Counted from the stretch's first letter, positions 24,601 to 38,300 are shown. The stretch is DNA of 64,000 bases from Tetrahymena elliotti 4EA (GCA_000231825.2 JH720320.1:252019-316018); one strand, 5' to 3'. The notes: generated by a model not told the origin, from the letters alone. Numbers and translations: made by a program.

Positions 24601-26026
24601 TGAAGAAGGAATTAAGATACAGTAACATTATATGAGGAAGCTGAATCATGATAATGAATGGAATGATAATAATATATAAGATCAAGATGAAAGTGAGCAT
24701 TTTGAAGAAATCTAAAGCTAAAATAATATTAGATCTCAGAATAATATTAGAAATAATTAAAGATATGATAAGCCTCATTAACAATAATAATAATAATAAA
24801 TTTAGAACAAATAAAATTAGTTGTTTGATGAAAGAGGGTATTAGTAACATAATAAGTAAAATTACTCACATGAGGAATAAGAATACAGCTAAAACCATTT
24901 AATATCTTAATAAAATAGTACAAAAAGTTAGAATTCTCACTTTAGTTTAAATCAAAAATCCTTTTAGACTTTAGCATAAAAGAGTAATAATCATCTAGAT
25001 GTTTAAAATAAAGCAATAAATAAGAACAGAAGTATTTCTCCTAATAATGTAATAGATCAAAATAAAAACTTATAAAATAAGTAATCATAATAGAAGTAAT
25101 AAGGATCTAATAAATATTAAATTACTATCAATAAGGAAGCCGAATTAAAATAAAGCATTTAACAAATATAAAATAAATCAATCAATCATTTAATAAGTCC
25201 AAGAGGTGGTGTAAGCCCATTCAAAAATTCTAATACATACGAAATATCTAATTCTGTACCAGAAATAGAGATGGATAGTGACTCTCAAGAAATTACCTAG
25301 CAAATTAATAAGCAAAACTAAACTTTAAAAAAATAATAAAAAACCACTAAAAGTGAAAAATTAGTAGTTTCTACTAAAAATAAATCTTCAAATAGATCTT
25401 TTGCCTTTGATGATGATGAACTTTCCTCATATTCTGCTAATAACAATAAGTAAAAGCAAGTGGGTTTTACTCCCAAGCAAAGGACTCCTCATAATTAAGA
25501 TAAAAAATCATCTAGTACTTTATCTATTGGACTTATGCCTTGCATGAAATAAGCTAGAGCTTCTCATAATGGTTCTGTGACTCCTTCTAAATTAAGAAGT
25601 TCAAATGCAAATATAAAGGTTAATTTATCATCTAAGGGTTCTCATACTAATCTAGATAGTAAAAATAATAGTTTTTATAGCAACAAAAATGCATCTACTC
25701 ATGAATTTCTTAAACCAGCAAAACAATCACCAATAAGTATAGAATTTGTAGGAGCTAAAAGGAAAATTTAACCTGAGTCATCAAAAACAAGAGATTTTGA
25801 TATTATAAATGGAAATTCCAAATAACAGTAATAGTAGCTCTAAAATAACTAGCCAGCTCCATAGTAGTAATAGTAATTAGAAAAAAAAGGACTAACCCAA
25901 AACTAGACATTACCTTAAATAAAAATAGTTGACGTTGATCCTTACACACCAAATTCTTAAAACAGATAAAATATATACCAAATAGATACAAGTGAAACTC
26001 CAACATTAAAATCTAAAGTTTAATGA
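21637..26026 (+). CDS. Unrecognised Gln/Asn/Ser-rich coiled-coil protein (1,263 aa)
   Basis: Exons 21637-21747, 21825-22694, 22915-23768, 23825-24303 and 24549-26026 join in phase to 1,264 codons ending at TGA 26024-26026. Most of the protein is low-complexity Gln/Asn/Ser sequence. A heptad-like coiled coil lies near residues 250-345 (HIEQENLLSQMQEKIKF, then across the splice LKLDLKKLNTQN). A basic His/Lys/Arg patch (SKSHRHHNKSSKKRR) is followed by a Ser tract rich in AGT/AGC codons (~23,130-23,215). A short, more hydrophobic helix-like segment (FTNAFLGVLKVFLDVLNIL) is the only clearly foldable part outside the coil. No enzymatic motif is visible. The start was chosen as the first ATG in frame with the coding phase; an upstream exon is possible. 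Confidence 0.75.
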
Positions 26027-26875
26027 TTTAAAATACAAAAAAAACAATAATATCCAAAATTCTTTTTGTAAAATTTTTATATCACAAACCTTTCACTTAT
26101 TACTCTAAGTAAAATAATTAAATCAGTTGTAAGCTTATCATCTATACAACCGTTCATTAATTTAAACTAACTTCAAATAAATATTTTTAAATTCAGAGTA
26201 AAAAAGATCTTTGTAAAAATAAAAAATAATTTGTTAATTTTTTAAATAACGATTTTATTTTGGTTCACATAAACCTATTGGTTTTAAAAATTTGTCTTAA
26301 TGTAATAAATATTCTTCCTTTATTTGATTTGATGAAATAGTAAAATAATATTTTAATTAGACAAATTCTTAAATTTAACTAGAATCTACACTTTATTAAC
26401 TTATTAATTAAATGTAGCAATCGATTGATTAATTATTTATTTATTACATGGTCAAAACACTATGAGGTTGAATGAATGGATGTTTTGTAAAAACTAGGAA
26501 TTAGTAATAAGTATTAAAGAAGTGTAATTAATATTTTTAATGTTTGTTTTTGTAAAAAAATAATAATTATTGTTAAACTTAATTGAATTTTTTGTAAAAT
26601 TAAATTTCTGATATTATTTTTAATAATATTAAGCGTAGGAAGTTATTTAAAAACATACATAGGAGATTTTAAACAAAACAAATAATAGATTTCAAATTTA
26701 TTTATCAAATATAGTTTGGTTTTCTTACATCTTGATATCGCTTTTAGGTAATATATCTTAGCCTTTACTATCTTGCAAAATATAGTTGATAATACTTAAG
26801 TTTTAAAATCTTTTTTTTTCATAAAAGGATAAGGAAAGTAGTTAACAAATATAATCTAATAATTAAATAAAAGTA
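26027..26875. other. Intergenic region
   Basis: Very AT-rich flank between two plus-strand genes. No feature recognised. Confidence 0.5.
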
Positions 26876-29830
26876 ATGAGCAGTTCCTAAAAATAAAAGG
26901 ATCATGCTGAATAGTAATCTCTATAAAATATAAATACTGATAGGAGGGAGTCTGATTAGAGTAATAAATTGAGAAATTCATTTTTAGCTAACTTATTTAT
27001 CATTTTATTCTAATTATTTTTAAAGTGATTTATGAAAAAATATTATTTCTTGAAATTACTTAGATATAAATGATAATTTTTTATTTCTTCTAAGCAATTT
27101 CTTTCATATGCTAGTTAAGATAAATAACCAAATATTAAATTATAAATGTAAAGGTGCAAAATAGTCAGGATTTCCTGAAATATTGAAGCGACCATAAGAT
27201 AGAAAATATGGATAAGATGTTTTAATAGAATAATAGTAGAAATTAAGATCTTCAAACAATGGTAGATTACTCACTCAGAGTGAAAAGCTAAATAATTAAT
27301 CTTCAAATCCTAATTTTTCAGAAAAACTAGATGATAATTTATATTCATAGTTAAATGTTTCTTAAGGCTATGTAGTTTAAAGCTGCTAGTAAGAAAAAAT
27401 TAAAAACAGTTTAATATATACTAATGATGATGTTTCCCTTTTAAAAAGAGGGAACTAAAGTAGCGCTACCTTCATAAAGCAAGAACAAGATTTTGAAAAT
27501 GAATCAATGATTAAGTTAAATGATAAAAATTAGAAGGTTTAAAAATCATACACTTCATTTGCATAGTAAGTAAAAAGTGGAGTTTATTCCTTCAATAGAA
27601 ATAATAATTCATCATATGGGCAAAAAAAAATAGGCTATTCTCAATAAATTTCAAAGCTAGATGACAATATAAGAATGCTGGAATAAAATTTGCAGTAACT
27701 TAAAAAAAGTCAAGTTAAAATGTAAGAAAATAAGAAGTTATCTAATAGTCCTTATAAAGCTAGACCCATTACAGCATCAGCTGAAAAGAAAATTAATGAA
27801 GAAAAGATGGAGGCTTATAATAGATTGTATAACGTAGATGATAATCTAGAAGACTAAGATCATTAAATTGTGAATTTTAATGCTAACTATTATAACAAGA
27901 AAAAACCAACACGTCTTGGAATAAATAACGTAAATTCCAAAAACTTCTATTAAAACATTTTAGTAAAAAAATATTTTCATCTGATTATTTTGTTTTAGAT
28001 TTTAAATCAATTAAATCAGTTGCTGAATTAATTTGAATTAACTAATTCATTTTAAAAAAGCTTGACAAAAAAGTACTATCTTCTAATGCCGCCTAAGAAG
28101 CAATTAAATCAGAGGTTGAAAAGTTTAGTTTAAATAAAAAATAACTTGAAAATAAAAAGTTATCAGGCTCCGGATAAAATCATTTAAGAATTAGAAAGTT
28201 AGAAACCACCAAAATGATTAAAGAAACCCCACTAGCAAATAGCAAAAGAATAAATACAATTGAAGAATCTAATTAAAATATTCCATCATCAACTGTAATT
28301 TATTTTTTTATTCTTATTTTTTTAAATTTTGAATCAAAAATAATCTTCAATATTAAAAATTTTAATGTAAAAAAATTAAAGATTTTTTCTGTTAATTTAG
28401 GATGCTTTGCATTAAACAAATTTTTAAAATGTATTAAGTTAAGAATCTAAGTATTATGTTTTTTAAGAAATAAAAAAGATTATTAGTTTAAATAAACTCT
28501 AAGAGTTTTTTAAATATTTTTAAACTTAATCTTAAAAAGTATTTAAATAATAAAAGACTGCTGCTAAATCTACCAAGCCAGAGTTTTCTGAGAAGAAAGA
28601 TTTCAGTGATACTTAAAGTTTTAGCTTATAAGATGTAGCAATAAATAATTAATCTACAAAAAGTAAGAATGAACTTGATAATTACAAACTAGGTCCTTAA
28701 ATTGGTAAATATTTTCTTTGATTAAGGTAATTTGTTAATAAATCGATTATATTAAATATAATTAGGAAAAGGATCATATGCAACAGTTAGGCTTGCAACA
28801 GACTTGACAACAAATGAGCAAGTAGCTATTAAATTCTATGATAAGTATAAACTCTTTGATCCTCAAAAAAAAAAGAATGTATAAAGAGAAATTTCTATCC
28901 TAAAAAAAATATGTCATCCTCATTGTATCGGAATGCAAAAAACATTTGAAAACAGCAAATATGTAATAATAAAATAATTTTATTAGCTGAAATTAATTTA
29001 ATTTTCTAAAAAACTTATTTTATCATAGATATGTGTCGTTATGGAATATGTTGGCAAAGATTCTCTTTATACCTACTTGAAGAGCTTTGAAGGGAGAAAG
29101 CTACCTGAAGAAGAAGCTAAAAGAATATTTAAGTAAATAGTAAAAGGAGTAAGCTATCTCCACACAAATAATATAATTCATAGAGATATGAAGCTTGAAA
29201 ACTTACTTATGGATGATACTAAAAATATAAAAATTATAGATTTTGGATTTTCAATTATGATACCTCCTGATAAAAAATTAAATATATTTTGTGGAACTCC
29301 AAGTAACAAAATTTCTTTTTTCAATAAAATATCTTTTATTTTAGCATAAAGCATCAAGTATATCAAATTTAAACAAAAATTATTTAAAAATTTAGGCTAC
29401 ATGGCACCAGAAATTGTTTCTAAAAAAGAATATTATGGTCCTCCCGTCGATATATGGGCTTGTGGTATACTATTATATGTAATGCTTGTAGGCACTTTTC
29501 CTTTTAAAGCAGCAGATGACAAAACTTTATATTTTAAGATTAGAAATGGCAATTATGATTTACCACCACATGTTAGTGTAGGTGCAAGATAGCTATTAAA
29601 GAAAGTCTTAAATGTAAACTATCATGAAAGAGCAACAGCAGAAGAAGTATTGAAAATTTTTTATTCAAAATATTAATAATTTTTATTATTAATAGATTCT
29701 TATGGACACTTGGATTAGTCCTATGAACATAGTAAGAAAGATAGATGAATTAAGAGCCTAGATTAAATAAAAATAAAATGTGAACTCAAGTATCGATATT
29801 TAAGAAGAAAACGAAAATAAGTTAGACTGA
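26876..29830 (+). CDS. Serine/threonine protein kinase, CAMK group (SNF1/MARK-like catalytic domain)
   Basis: Exons 26876-26960, 27154-27929, 28061-28294, 28557-28704, 28766-28962, 29029-29302, 29396-29646 and 29696-29830 join in phase to 700 codons. The kinase domain occupies about residues 404-663: glycine loop [15 protein letters not shown] with the ATP-anchoring Lys, catalytic loop [13 protein letters not shown], and the activation segment and APE motif FCGTPSYMAPEI. The short activation loop and the pattern [20 protein letters not shown] indicate the CAMK group near SNF1/MARK. The N-terminal 400 residues are low-complexity with a short coiled coil and no recognised domain. All catalytic residues are present, so the kinase should be active. 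The boundary of exon 2 is uncertain: a donor 33 nt further on would also keep phase. The last intron is only 49 nt. Confidence 0.92.
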
Positions 29831-32800
29831 GTTTTAATAACTATCAGCTTTATCTGATGAAGGAAAAATTCAGACTTAATATCAACTAATTAATACCTGA
29901 AAAATCCTAATTAATAATAGCTTCAAAAAAAGTAAAAAAAAACTAAACAAATTAAAATTAATGAATCAACTACAAAAATCTTTTTCTTTGAAATATGAAT
30001 TATTTAATAAATATCCAATTTTAAAATGAGTAATATATTTATCTATATTTACATATACATACTCTCAATTTTGAGAAAGGCTTTTAGTTTTGCTTAATTT
30101 TATTCTTAACAAAAACATCATTATTTCAAAATTTCTAATTTTTAACTAAAATTTAACAGCAGACAAAAATACTTTAATCAAGAAATTTTTAAAAAATTGT
30201 ATGAAAGATAAATAATTTTATTGATCATAATGTTTAAATTACAGGTACTGATAGATTAATACATAGAAGTAAATATTGCTTTTTTATAATTAAAAAATTT
30301 ACTAAACTAAGAACTACTTAAAGATATGTTTATTGAGCAAATAACATTCTTTTTAAAAACACTTTCATATTAGATAAAAAAATTTAGAGCTAAAACATTT
30401 TCAATTTATCTATTTATTTATTTATTTTTTTATTTCTCTAAAACATAAAATATGTAAATTTTATTAGGTTTTTATCTATTTTTGATTTTATTTGAAAAAA
30501 AGGTATTTTAAGTAATTTCTTTTTTTGTTTAATTAATTGGTTTCTAGTTTTAATTAATTTTCATTTAGAAGTTTGAAATTTTTTATGCTTAAGTATGCAT
30601 TCACTTTTTTGTAAGCTAAAATGTAGCTTTTTTTGCTATTTGATCATTGGAAAGCTAAAAACATTTATGCTAATACTTCGAACTAATCTTTTAGATGCCC
30701 TAATTGTAATTTTTTTTACTGATAAACACAAAATAATCAGATAATTTTAAAATTATCTAAAAAGGTTTTTCCTATGACTTTTTAATTATTGTTTATACCT
30801 ATTTAAAATGTAGTGGTTTCTATTCTGCTCTTTTTAAAGGGAATATTTATATATTTTAGAATATTTTGAATTAAATTGATTATAATTTTAAATACTTCAA
30901 TAAATTTGAGTCTGGAACTCCTAATTTAACCTTTTTTAAAAAAAACTTCAAAATATTAAAATGAAGTTCAGTCCTTTAAGATATTTTTGCAATTAATTGA
31001 CAAAAATAAGATTTTAGGGTACATCAATATTTTGTCAGTATTATTTTTGAAAAATTTCCTCACAAATTTAATTAAAATGAAGAATTGAACTTCACTTCAT
31101 CCAAATGATTGAAACAAATATTTATGAATATTTTTGAATTATTGATTAAAAATTTAATTAAATTTTTTTAATGACTACGATATCAGTTAGAGCTAAATAA
31201 CTCCTCCCAGATTAGAAAATTAAAACCAATGTTTTTTATTGATTTTATTAGGATTTACACATTCAATTTTTAATCATAAATTTGGTGGAAAAAAACATCA
31301 TTTGTTTTTAGGCTGATAATTTTGTTGTTTCAATTACAAGGAAAAAATATTTTTGTTATCAACCCAAAAACGTGATATGTTTTTTTCCACCAAATTTATG
31401 ATTAAAAATTGAATGTGTAAATCCTAATAAAATAAATAAAATTATTTTATACAATTTTTAAAGAATAATTAAAATTTTTTATGGATGAAATACAAAGGGT
31501 TATTCATTTAACTCCTTTAATAGATTAGACTTAGTCTTTTTTAAATAAACCGGTAATTTAATTTGATTAAGATGCAAAATACAAATAAATTAAAAAACAA
31601 AAAGAGAGTTCAAGCCTTCAATCAAGAAATCAGGAAAAAAATAAATTGGCATAACTTTTATTGAGTTGAAATTTTCTTGAAATATTCTGAATACAATTTC
31701 ACAAAATTTTCATTTAAAATGACAAAGTGAAATGAATTTCTTGAAATATCTTTATTGCGTGATAAAAAAATAACTTTAAAAAGATTAATTATTGTTAAAG
31801 CTAATACAAAATTATATTTTTTTTATTTTATTTTGATTCTATTTAGAAATTTAAATCAAGAAAAAAATAGTTTTAAAATATTACTCTTGGTTAAAAGATA
31901 TTCTGAGTACTTTTTAGCAATCTAAAAACATAACAAGAAGTTATGAAAAAAAACTATTCCTCAGTTTTGTGTAGAGATAATTTTCTTTTAAAAATTTAAA
32001 AAAGAAATGGTTTGATATTTAGGATATCGAAAGCAAATAAAAGAAATTTGAATCTAAAAAACTAAAAAAATGAAAGCTTGCTATTGATTAATGAAATTTA
32101 TTGAATCTGCTAAAAAGTATTATTCATTTCATTCATTCATTTGATAATTATTTTAATACTCAAACTCTTTTAATGTTTTACTACCAACAAATTTACAAAT
32201 TTGTGATTTTTTTCTTTTATAATTAAGTAAATATTGATTTTCAACTCCCAAAAAACAAAGATAAGATTTAAATAGTATGTACATCTATCTTTTCACCTGA
32301 AAAATTGTGAATGTTAAGTAAATATAAATTTTTTAGAAGTTAAGCTCTTCGATCTTGATTTTTAATCAATATTTGCTATTTAAAACTCAATCCGAAATAG
32401 AAAATATCTTTTAGTTTTTTAATTTATTTCAGTCAAGCTAAATTAGTATTGTGATCCTGTTTTCTTTAAAAAGTTATTTCAATATAATCAGCCATTACTT
32501 TTTAAAAACTTATTTTTAAATTCTTTTATTATTTTTTACAAACTTTTTAATCTGAATGAAATTTGTTGTTCATGATTAACTTCTTAAAAGGTATACCTAG
32601 TATATTTTTAGAGATATCATATAAATACATTTCTATTTATTTTCCACTTTAAGGAGAGAATAATTTTTAAATTTGTTGATTGATATTTTAAAAAAAGAAA
32701 ATGAATGAATTTAACTCTTCAGGTTTATTGAGAGTAAGGTTTTAGAAAAGTTTATAATTTCACAGATTATAATTTTTAAATATATACTTTTTACAAAGAT

Positions 32801-32972
32801 ATGTATCCTACTTTATTAACAACTAAATGATAAGAACTAATATATTTTTAGAAAATCAAGTAAGAAAATACGATTGTTGTGCCTATAAATTTACCAACTA
32901 TTATCTATTAAAAAAAATACCAATTAATTTTTTAATTAATTTTATAAAAGTAGCAAAGAAAAAAAAAAAGTT
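29831..32972. other. 3.1-kb gene-free region
   Basis: The longest gene-free stretch in the window. Apart from the fold-back element at 31235-31440 and AT-rich simple sequence, I see no coding frame with Gln-codon use or splice structure on either strand. Confidence 0.5.
31235..31440. mobile_element. Fold-back (MITE-like) inverted repeat
   Basis: Two 64-bp arms, 31235-31298 and 31377-31440, are reverse complements with a single mismatch by eye (31240 against its partner). They flank a 78-bp centre. Each arm contains ggatttacacattcaatttt followed by a stretch ending tttggtggaaaaaaacat. The inner bases (ttttaggctgataa against ttatcaacccaaaa) still pair imperfectly, extending the stem. There is no coding capacity. 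The structure matches a small fold-back or MITE-type element, or the paired ends of a larger element. No clear target-site duplication was found. Confidence 0.7.
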
Positions 32973-34481
32973 ATGTTTCTAAAAAGATTATCAAGCTCAT
33001 CTAGGGCGCTTCATTGTATTTCAAGAATGAATTCTTCTAGTTTATCTTTCAAAATTCTTGATGATATTCCTGCTGATAATACTATTCCTTAATTCACTGT
33101 AGGTCGTAAAAATGGTTTCCTTCCTTTAAGAACTCCCTTAGCTCGTCTTCCTGAACCTTTCAGAGTTATAGACTAAATCCTTGATGAAGCTCCTTATTTT
33201 AAACGTGATGGGACTCCAGGTTTACTAGCTACTGGAAGTTTTGGAGAGTATGTCAGAGAAAAATTACCTCTCCTTGATCTTTCCAATATTAAAGACTCTG
33301 CCTTATTATTTGCTCTTTATCGTGATTATTCTTTTTTAACTAGTTCTTATATCCTTGAGCCTTGCCATCTTCACTATATAGCAACTAAATTCTAAGACTA
33401 TGGTCTAGGCCGTAGTAGACTTCCAGCAAATATAGCAATCCCTCTTACTAAATTAGCTAAATAACTTCATGTTAAACCTTTTTTAGAATACTCTACATAT
33501 AGCCTTTACAACTGGAATAAGATAGATCCTACAGGAAACTGTGATGCTTAAAATCTCAAGCTTGTTCGTCATTTTGAAGGTTCTCAACAAGAAACAGGGT
33601 TTGTTGCTGTACATGTAGCAATGGTTTAGCACTCAGGTGAATTAGTTTCAAATGTTTAAGACGTCCTTGATGCAGTTGAAAAGAAAAACAGAGAGGAATT
33701 TGATGTAAGCCTTAAGAGAATGATGGAAACTGTAAAGATCATAAATATTAAAATGGACACTATGTGGGAACACTCTTCCCCCAAATCTTTTAACAATTTC
33801 CGTACTTACATTATTGGCACTAAGAGCTAGCCTATGTTCCCTAATGGTGTTGTCTATGAAGGTGTTTCAGAAGAGCCAACTTTCTATAGAGGAGGATCAG
33901 GTGCTAATGATTCTATTATTCCTACTATTGATAATCTCCTTGAACTAACTGACAATATGCCTGATAACCCATTTACTGCAATCTTAAAGGATTTCCGTAC
34001 TTATCGTCCTGTAAATCATAATGCCTACTTGAGTTATGTAGAAGAAAAAGCTAAATAAATTGGTGTACGTGCTTTTGCAACTTTGGACTCTAATTCTACA
34101 GTACTTTACTTGGCTATTCTAGATCAAGTTTCTGAGTTTAGAGAAAGGCATTGGAGATTTACAAAGAATTATATATTAAAATATTCTAAGCATCCTCGTG
34201 CCACAGGTGGTACTCCTATCATTACTTGGCTTCCTAATTAATTAGCAACAGTCCTACAAACAATAATAAATATTTAAAATTTCATTAAAGAAGATTAACT
34301 TAGCAAAGAAAATAAGCAATTATATATAGAACTTACCAAAAAAGCAAATACTTAATTGCGTATTCTAAGAAGAGAAGTAGAAGAGCTTAAAAAAGAATAT
34401 CCTGGATAAGATATAGATTTCAAAGAAGTAGAAGAGAAAAATTCAAAAAAAATAGAAGCGTAACCAGTATTTTCGTTTTGA
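32973..34481 (+). CDS. IDO: Indoleamine 2,3-dioxygenase family protein
   Basis: One exon of 503 codons, ATG 32973 to TGA 34479-34481 (502 aa). IDO-family landmarks are present: FYRGGSGANDSIIPTIDNLL, the haem-ligating histidine region EFRERHWRFTKNYI (His393), and ATGGTPIITWLPNQL, the conserved Gly-Thr loop near the C-terminus. The enzyme uses haem and O2 to open the indole ring of tryptophan to N-formylkynurenine, the first step of the kynurenine route. The N-terminus MFLKRLSSSSRALHCISRMN is Arg/Ser-rich, lacks acidic residues and could be a mitochondrial presequence. A second ATG lies at the end of it. The last ~80 residues form a Lys/Glu/Gln-rich helical tail not usual for the family. Which substrate is preferred cannot be told from sequence. 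Confidence 0.92.
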
Positions 34482-35348
34482 TAAGCTAGATTAAAGTTAT
34501 TTAGCTTGATAAAAGAGTAATTAAGTTTTAATTTATATTATTATTAAAGAATACCATATTATTAATTGATATACTATCTACTAATAATTTAAAATATATG
34601 TATTGTAAGTACCAAAAAAAAAACATTTTATATTTATTAAATTTGCAAATAATTATATTACTTTTAGAAATTTCCAAATAATTTACATTTTTTTTTTGTG
34701 TATTAATTTTACTGTTAGTTCAATTATTTAAAAAATACTAGCTTGAATTTTTTTTAATTATTGTGATATTTTATTTTTTAAAAATGAAATAGTTGTGAAA
34801 AAAAATAAATTTATTTTAAATTAGTTAGTTAGTGTAAAATAATTAAAAAATAATTTCAAATAAATGAGATGAGTAATTATTTCTTTAAAAATCTTAATTG
34901 TCTTTTTTTGAAATTACTATCAGTAATAATTAAATGAGAGATTAAACATAATGTAAAAATACTTCAAGTAAAATATTAACATTTTTTTCTTATTTTAAAA
35001 TGTAAAAGAATAAAAGACTAAAGAAAAAATTAGTTGGGATTTTGAAATGAATGAATGAATAAATGAGAGATTTATTATTTAATATACTTAAATTTTTGAA
35101 TTATAAATATTTATATAATCTTGCTACAATTTGTTATAGTTTTATATATTTATTAAGTTTTTAGTTTAATAATTTTTAACAGTATTCCTGTATTAAAGAA
35201 TATTATTTCCATCATTTTTATATTAAAGCTTCATCTACTTTTTTATGTAATCAGAACTTTTATCCTTCTTGATACATAATTTTAAATTAATTATTTTACT
35301 AAGCAACTTATGAATTTATGTTCATCAATTATTAAACATAATGAGTAA
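34482..35348. other. Convergent intergenic region with AATG repeat
   Basis: 3' flanks of the IDO gene (+) and the TGS1-like gene (-). A short (AATG)n run lies near 35046-35065. No other feature. Confidence 0.5.
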
Positions 35349-38300
35349 TCAAGACAAACTGTTGGGTACAGTTTAAACTTTATTGTTCTTAAAAGATTCA
35401 TCTAGTTCATGGTTGTTTTGGTATGTATTAATATTATTTTTTATCTTAGTTGTTTATTTAGATTTAGGTTATTGTTAAAAGCTATTTTCAGTGCCTTCTT
35501 CTTGTTACCAATCAAATTCAGCACAATCTTCTTGATTATCTTCTTAATAATAGTGATTTAATTTAGAAGCAGATCTATTGTTGCTCATACTATCATCATA
35601 TCCAGATAAATTATTTTTACTATCATATTTGATACTTTTGTTTCCTATTAATATTGTTTAACCCTTTCCAGATCCATTAGTTTGAATACTAGCATTAAGG
35701 AATTACTCTCTTGTAAAACCTATTATTCCACCTGTTGAATTGGTGTGTTTTACAATAGGACGATCGTAGTAGTTGCTTCCACCTTTTAAATTCATTATAC
35801 TTGCTCTGAACTATTCTTCATCATATACATCAGTAGATTAATTGAAGTAAATTCCATTACTGAGCTGAGGGTGTAAACTATTGTTTTCGCTACCTTCAGA
35901 ATCCAGCAATTGATTAGTTTCATAAGAACAAGAATAAATAATTTTAGGGACACTATCTCCATAGTCATCATCATTATATTGACCTTCATCATCATAATTT
36001 TGGTTCTCACTTATATTTTCTTCACTTTAGTTATTTGGATTATTTCCAGCTTGATTGTTGCTATTATAATCACTATTTTTTAATCCCTTACTCATCACGC
36101 TGATATTTTACTCACTTCTCTTCATTTATGAGTTTTAATTTTTACCTAATCCTTTAATATTCTTTTTTGAGAGAGCACTCTTGAGAAGAGATTAATTGGC
36201 AGAATTATCATATCCTGTTTCTTACATACTCTAATTAAATTGGGCCTTCTTTTTCAGCTTATTATTAGTCCTATTATTTCCTTCTAAGTCAAATTTTTAA
36301 TTATAGCTTCCTAAATCTTCATTACTTGAAGGGCTTTAAGATTTGAAGTTTATTTTCTAATTAAGACCCATAATATTATCAATATCTTTTATGAGTTATC
36401 TTAAGGTTTTATCATTGTTGATGACTGAATCATTTTCAAATTGTAAATTTCCACTACTTCTAATTCTTCCCTTTTTTTCATTTAGTTGGTCATAAAATTC
36501 CTAGAATAGAGTTTTTCTATTTTATGGAGAAGCCAAAGCTTTTTGACAGCCTTCAATAAACTAAGAAAGCCCTTTGATTTTATTATGATGTATAATATGA
36601 ACAAGAATGCTTTTAATTTTATTCATAAATGTTTAGTTTTATATATTTGTGCTCTCATAAATAATTCTAGTGTAATAATCAACAACTTCTTCCTTGCTTA
36701 TCTGTAAATTAAAAGTAAAAATTAATCAGAGAATTCATTAAAATTGTAACAAAAAATATTTTTCGTCTATTTCTTAGAATTGCTTGATAGTTTAAGAATT
36801 AATTACTTATGCAATATCTCCAAGAAAAACTAGAGCCAGATTGAATTTTCTATCAATGTGCATTAATTCGACCTCAACAGCATATTTTTTGCATTAACTT
36901 TATTTATATTAAAAAATTTAATAAGGAAAAATAAATAAATAAATGGTTTTACTAATTTGCTAGTTCTAAAACTTTAGGAAGCTGTTAGATATCACAATTT
37001 TTTTCTAGAATGAGGACAACACTATCAGCTATTTCAAAAGAGAGCTTAATAGTTTCTACAAGATTTGGTTGTACTTAAGTAAGTAAATTTATTGAGTTAT
37101 CTGCACTTGAAGAAGAAGAAATTGAGTTATCTTATTTTCCATAGTCAGGATGAAGAATTACTGTATCTGCTTTCATTTTTTTCATATTGAGAAAATCTGA
37201 TCTAACTATTTCTACTTTATGAAGCTATTTGAATTACTCGATGTTGTACTTTAAATGATTTATTTTTATTTAATCAACATCAACAGCATAAACTAAATTA
37301 GCATCTTTTGCAAACTTTTTAAATTTTAAGTATTTTAGAATATTTAAAAAATTAATTTTTAAAAGCTAAAATAATTTTTTCTCAAGCAAATACTAATATT
37401 TAAATAAAAATTTACTTGGACTGTATTGTACCCTACACCACAAAAGGCATCAACAACAATTTAATTTTTGAGTCTTGAAGTAAGGTATTAGCAAATAGGC
37501 TCAGGTATTGCATTGAATTAGCTATCAAAATCACTCCTAAAATTCTTATTGTAAAAGTAACTGTTAGGGTCAGTTGTGACCACTCCTTTTTAGGAAACAC
37601 TTTGTTTGGCTGGATTAATATTTGTTTAAGAACTAAATGAATTGCTTGTGAAGTTTTTTTCCATTGTTTTTACTAGGAGATAGCTTTCTTTCTTTTTACA
37701 GTGGAGATGGAAAAGGTCAGTTTATTGCTATTTATATTGCTGTAAAAAGGCTTTTATATTGTATTTAGCCTTCTTAACATTGCCTTTGATATTTGTTTTA
37801 CTTTACAAATCTGTATTAGACGTTTGACCACTTTAATCGTAATTCATGAAATTCTCTTAGTCATTCATATATGATTGCTCTGTGGATTTTTAGTTAGACT
37901 AGAATTTGGTAGTAGTCTTGTTGCTATGAATATTTTGTTATTGATTTGGAGTATTCTGTTCAAATTAATTATAATTTTAAGACTTTTAGTAATGATTCTA
38001 CTGATTATTTGAAGAATTACTTGAACTGCTGCTATTATTTTCTTCACCTTACTCCTTTATAATTTTACTATTATAAGAAGATTATTGCATATCTCTCTTT
38101 TTGTCTTTTTGGGGAGAAGAATTCACTTTATTGTTCTATGCATAGCTTTAACTCGTATAAATTTCACTATTTTGTTGTGAAATATTGCTCATGTAAGGAA
38201 TAGTGGTTGCATTATTGACATCCTAACTTATTTACTTATGAGAATTTTATCCATCTGAAGTTTAGTTGTTAGATTACTCATCATCAGTTGCTAAATCATC

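Noticed and set aside
24551..24850. Leucine/isoleucine-rich minus-strand frame of 99 codons
   Set aside because: Antisense of Asn/Gln codons in the 1,263-aa protein, not a membrane protein.
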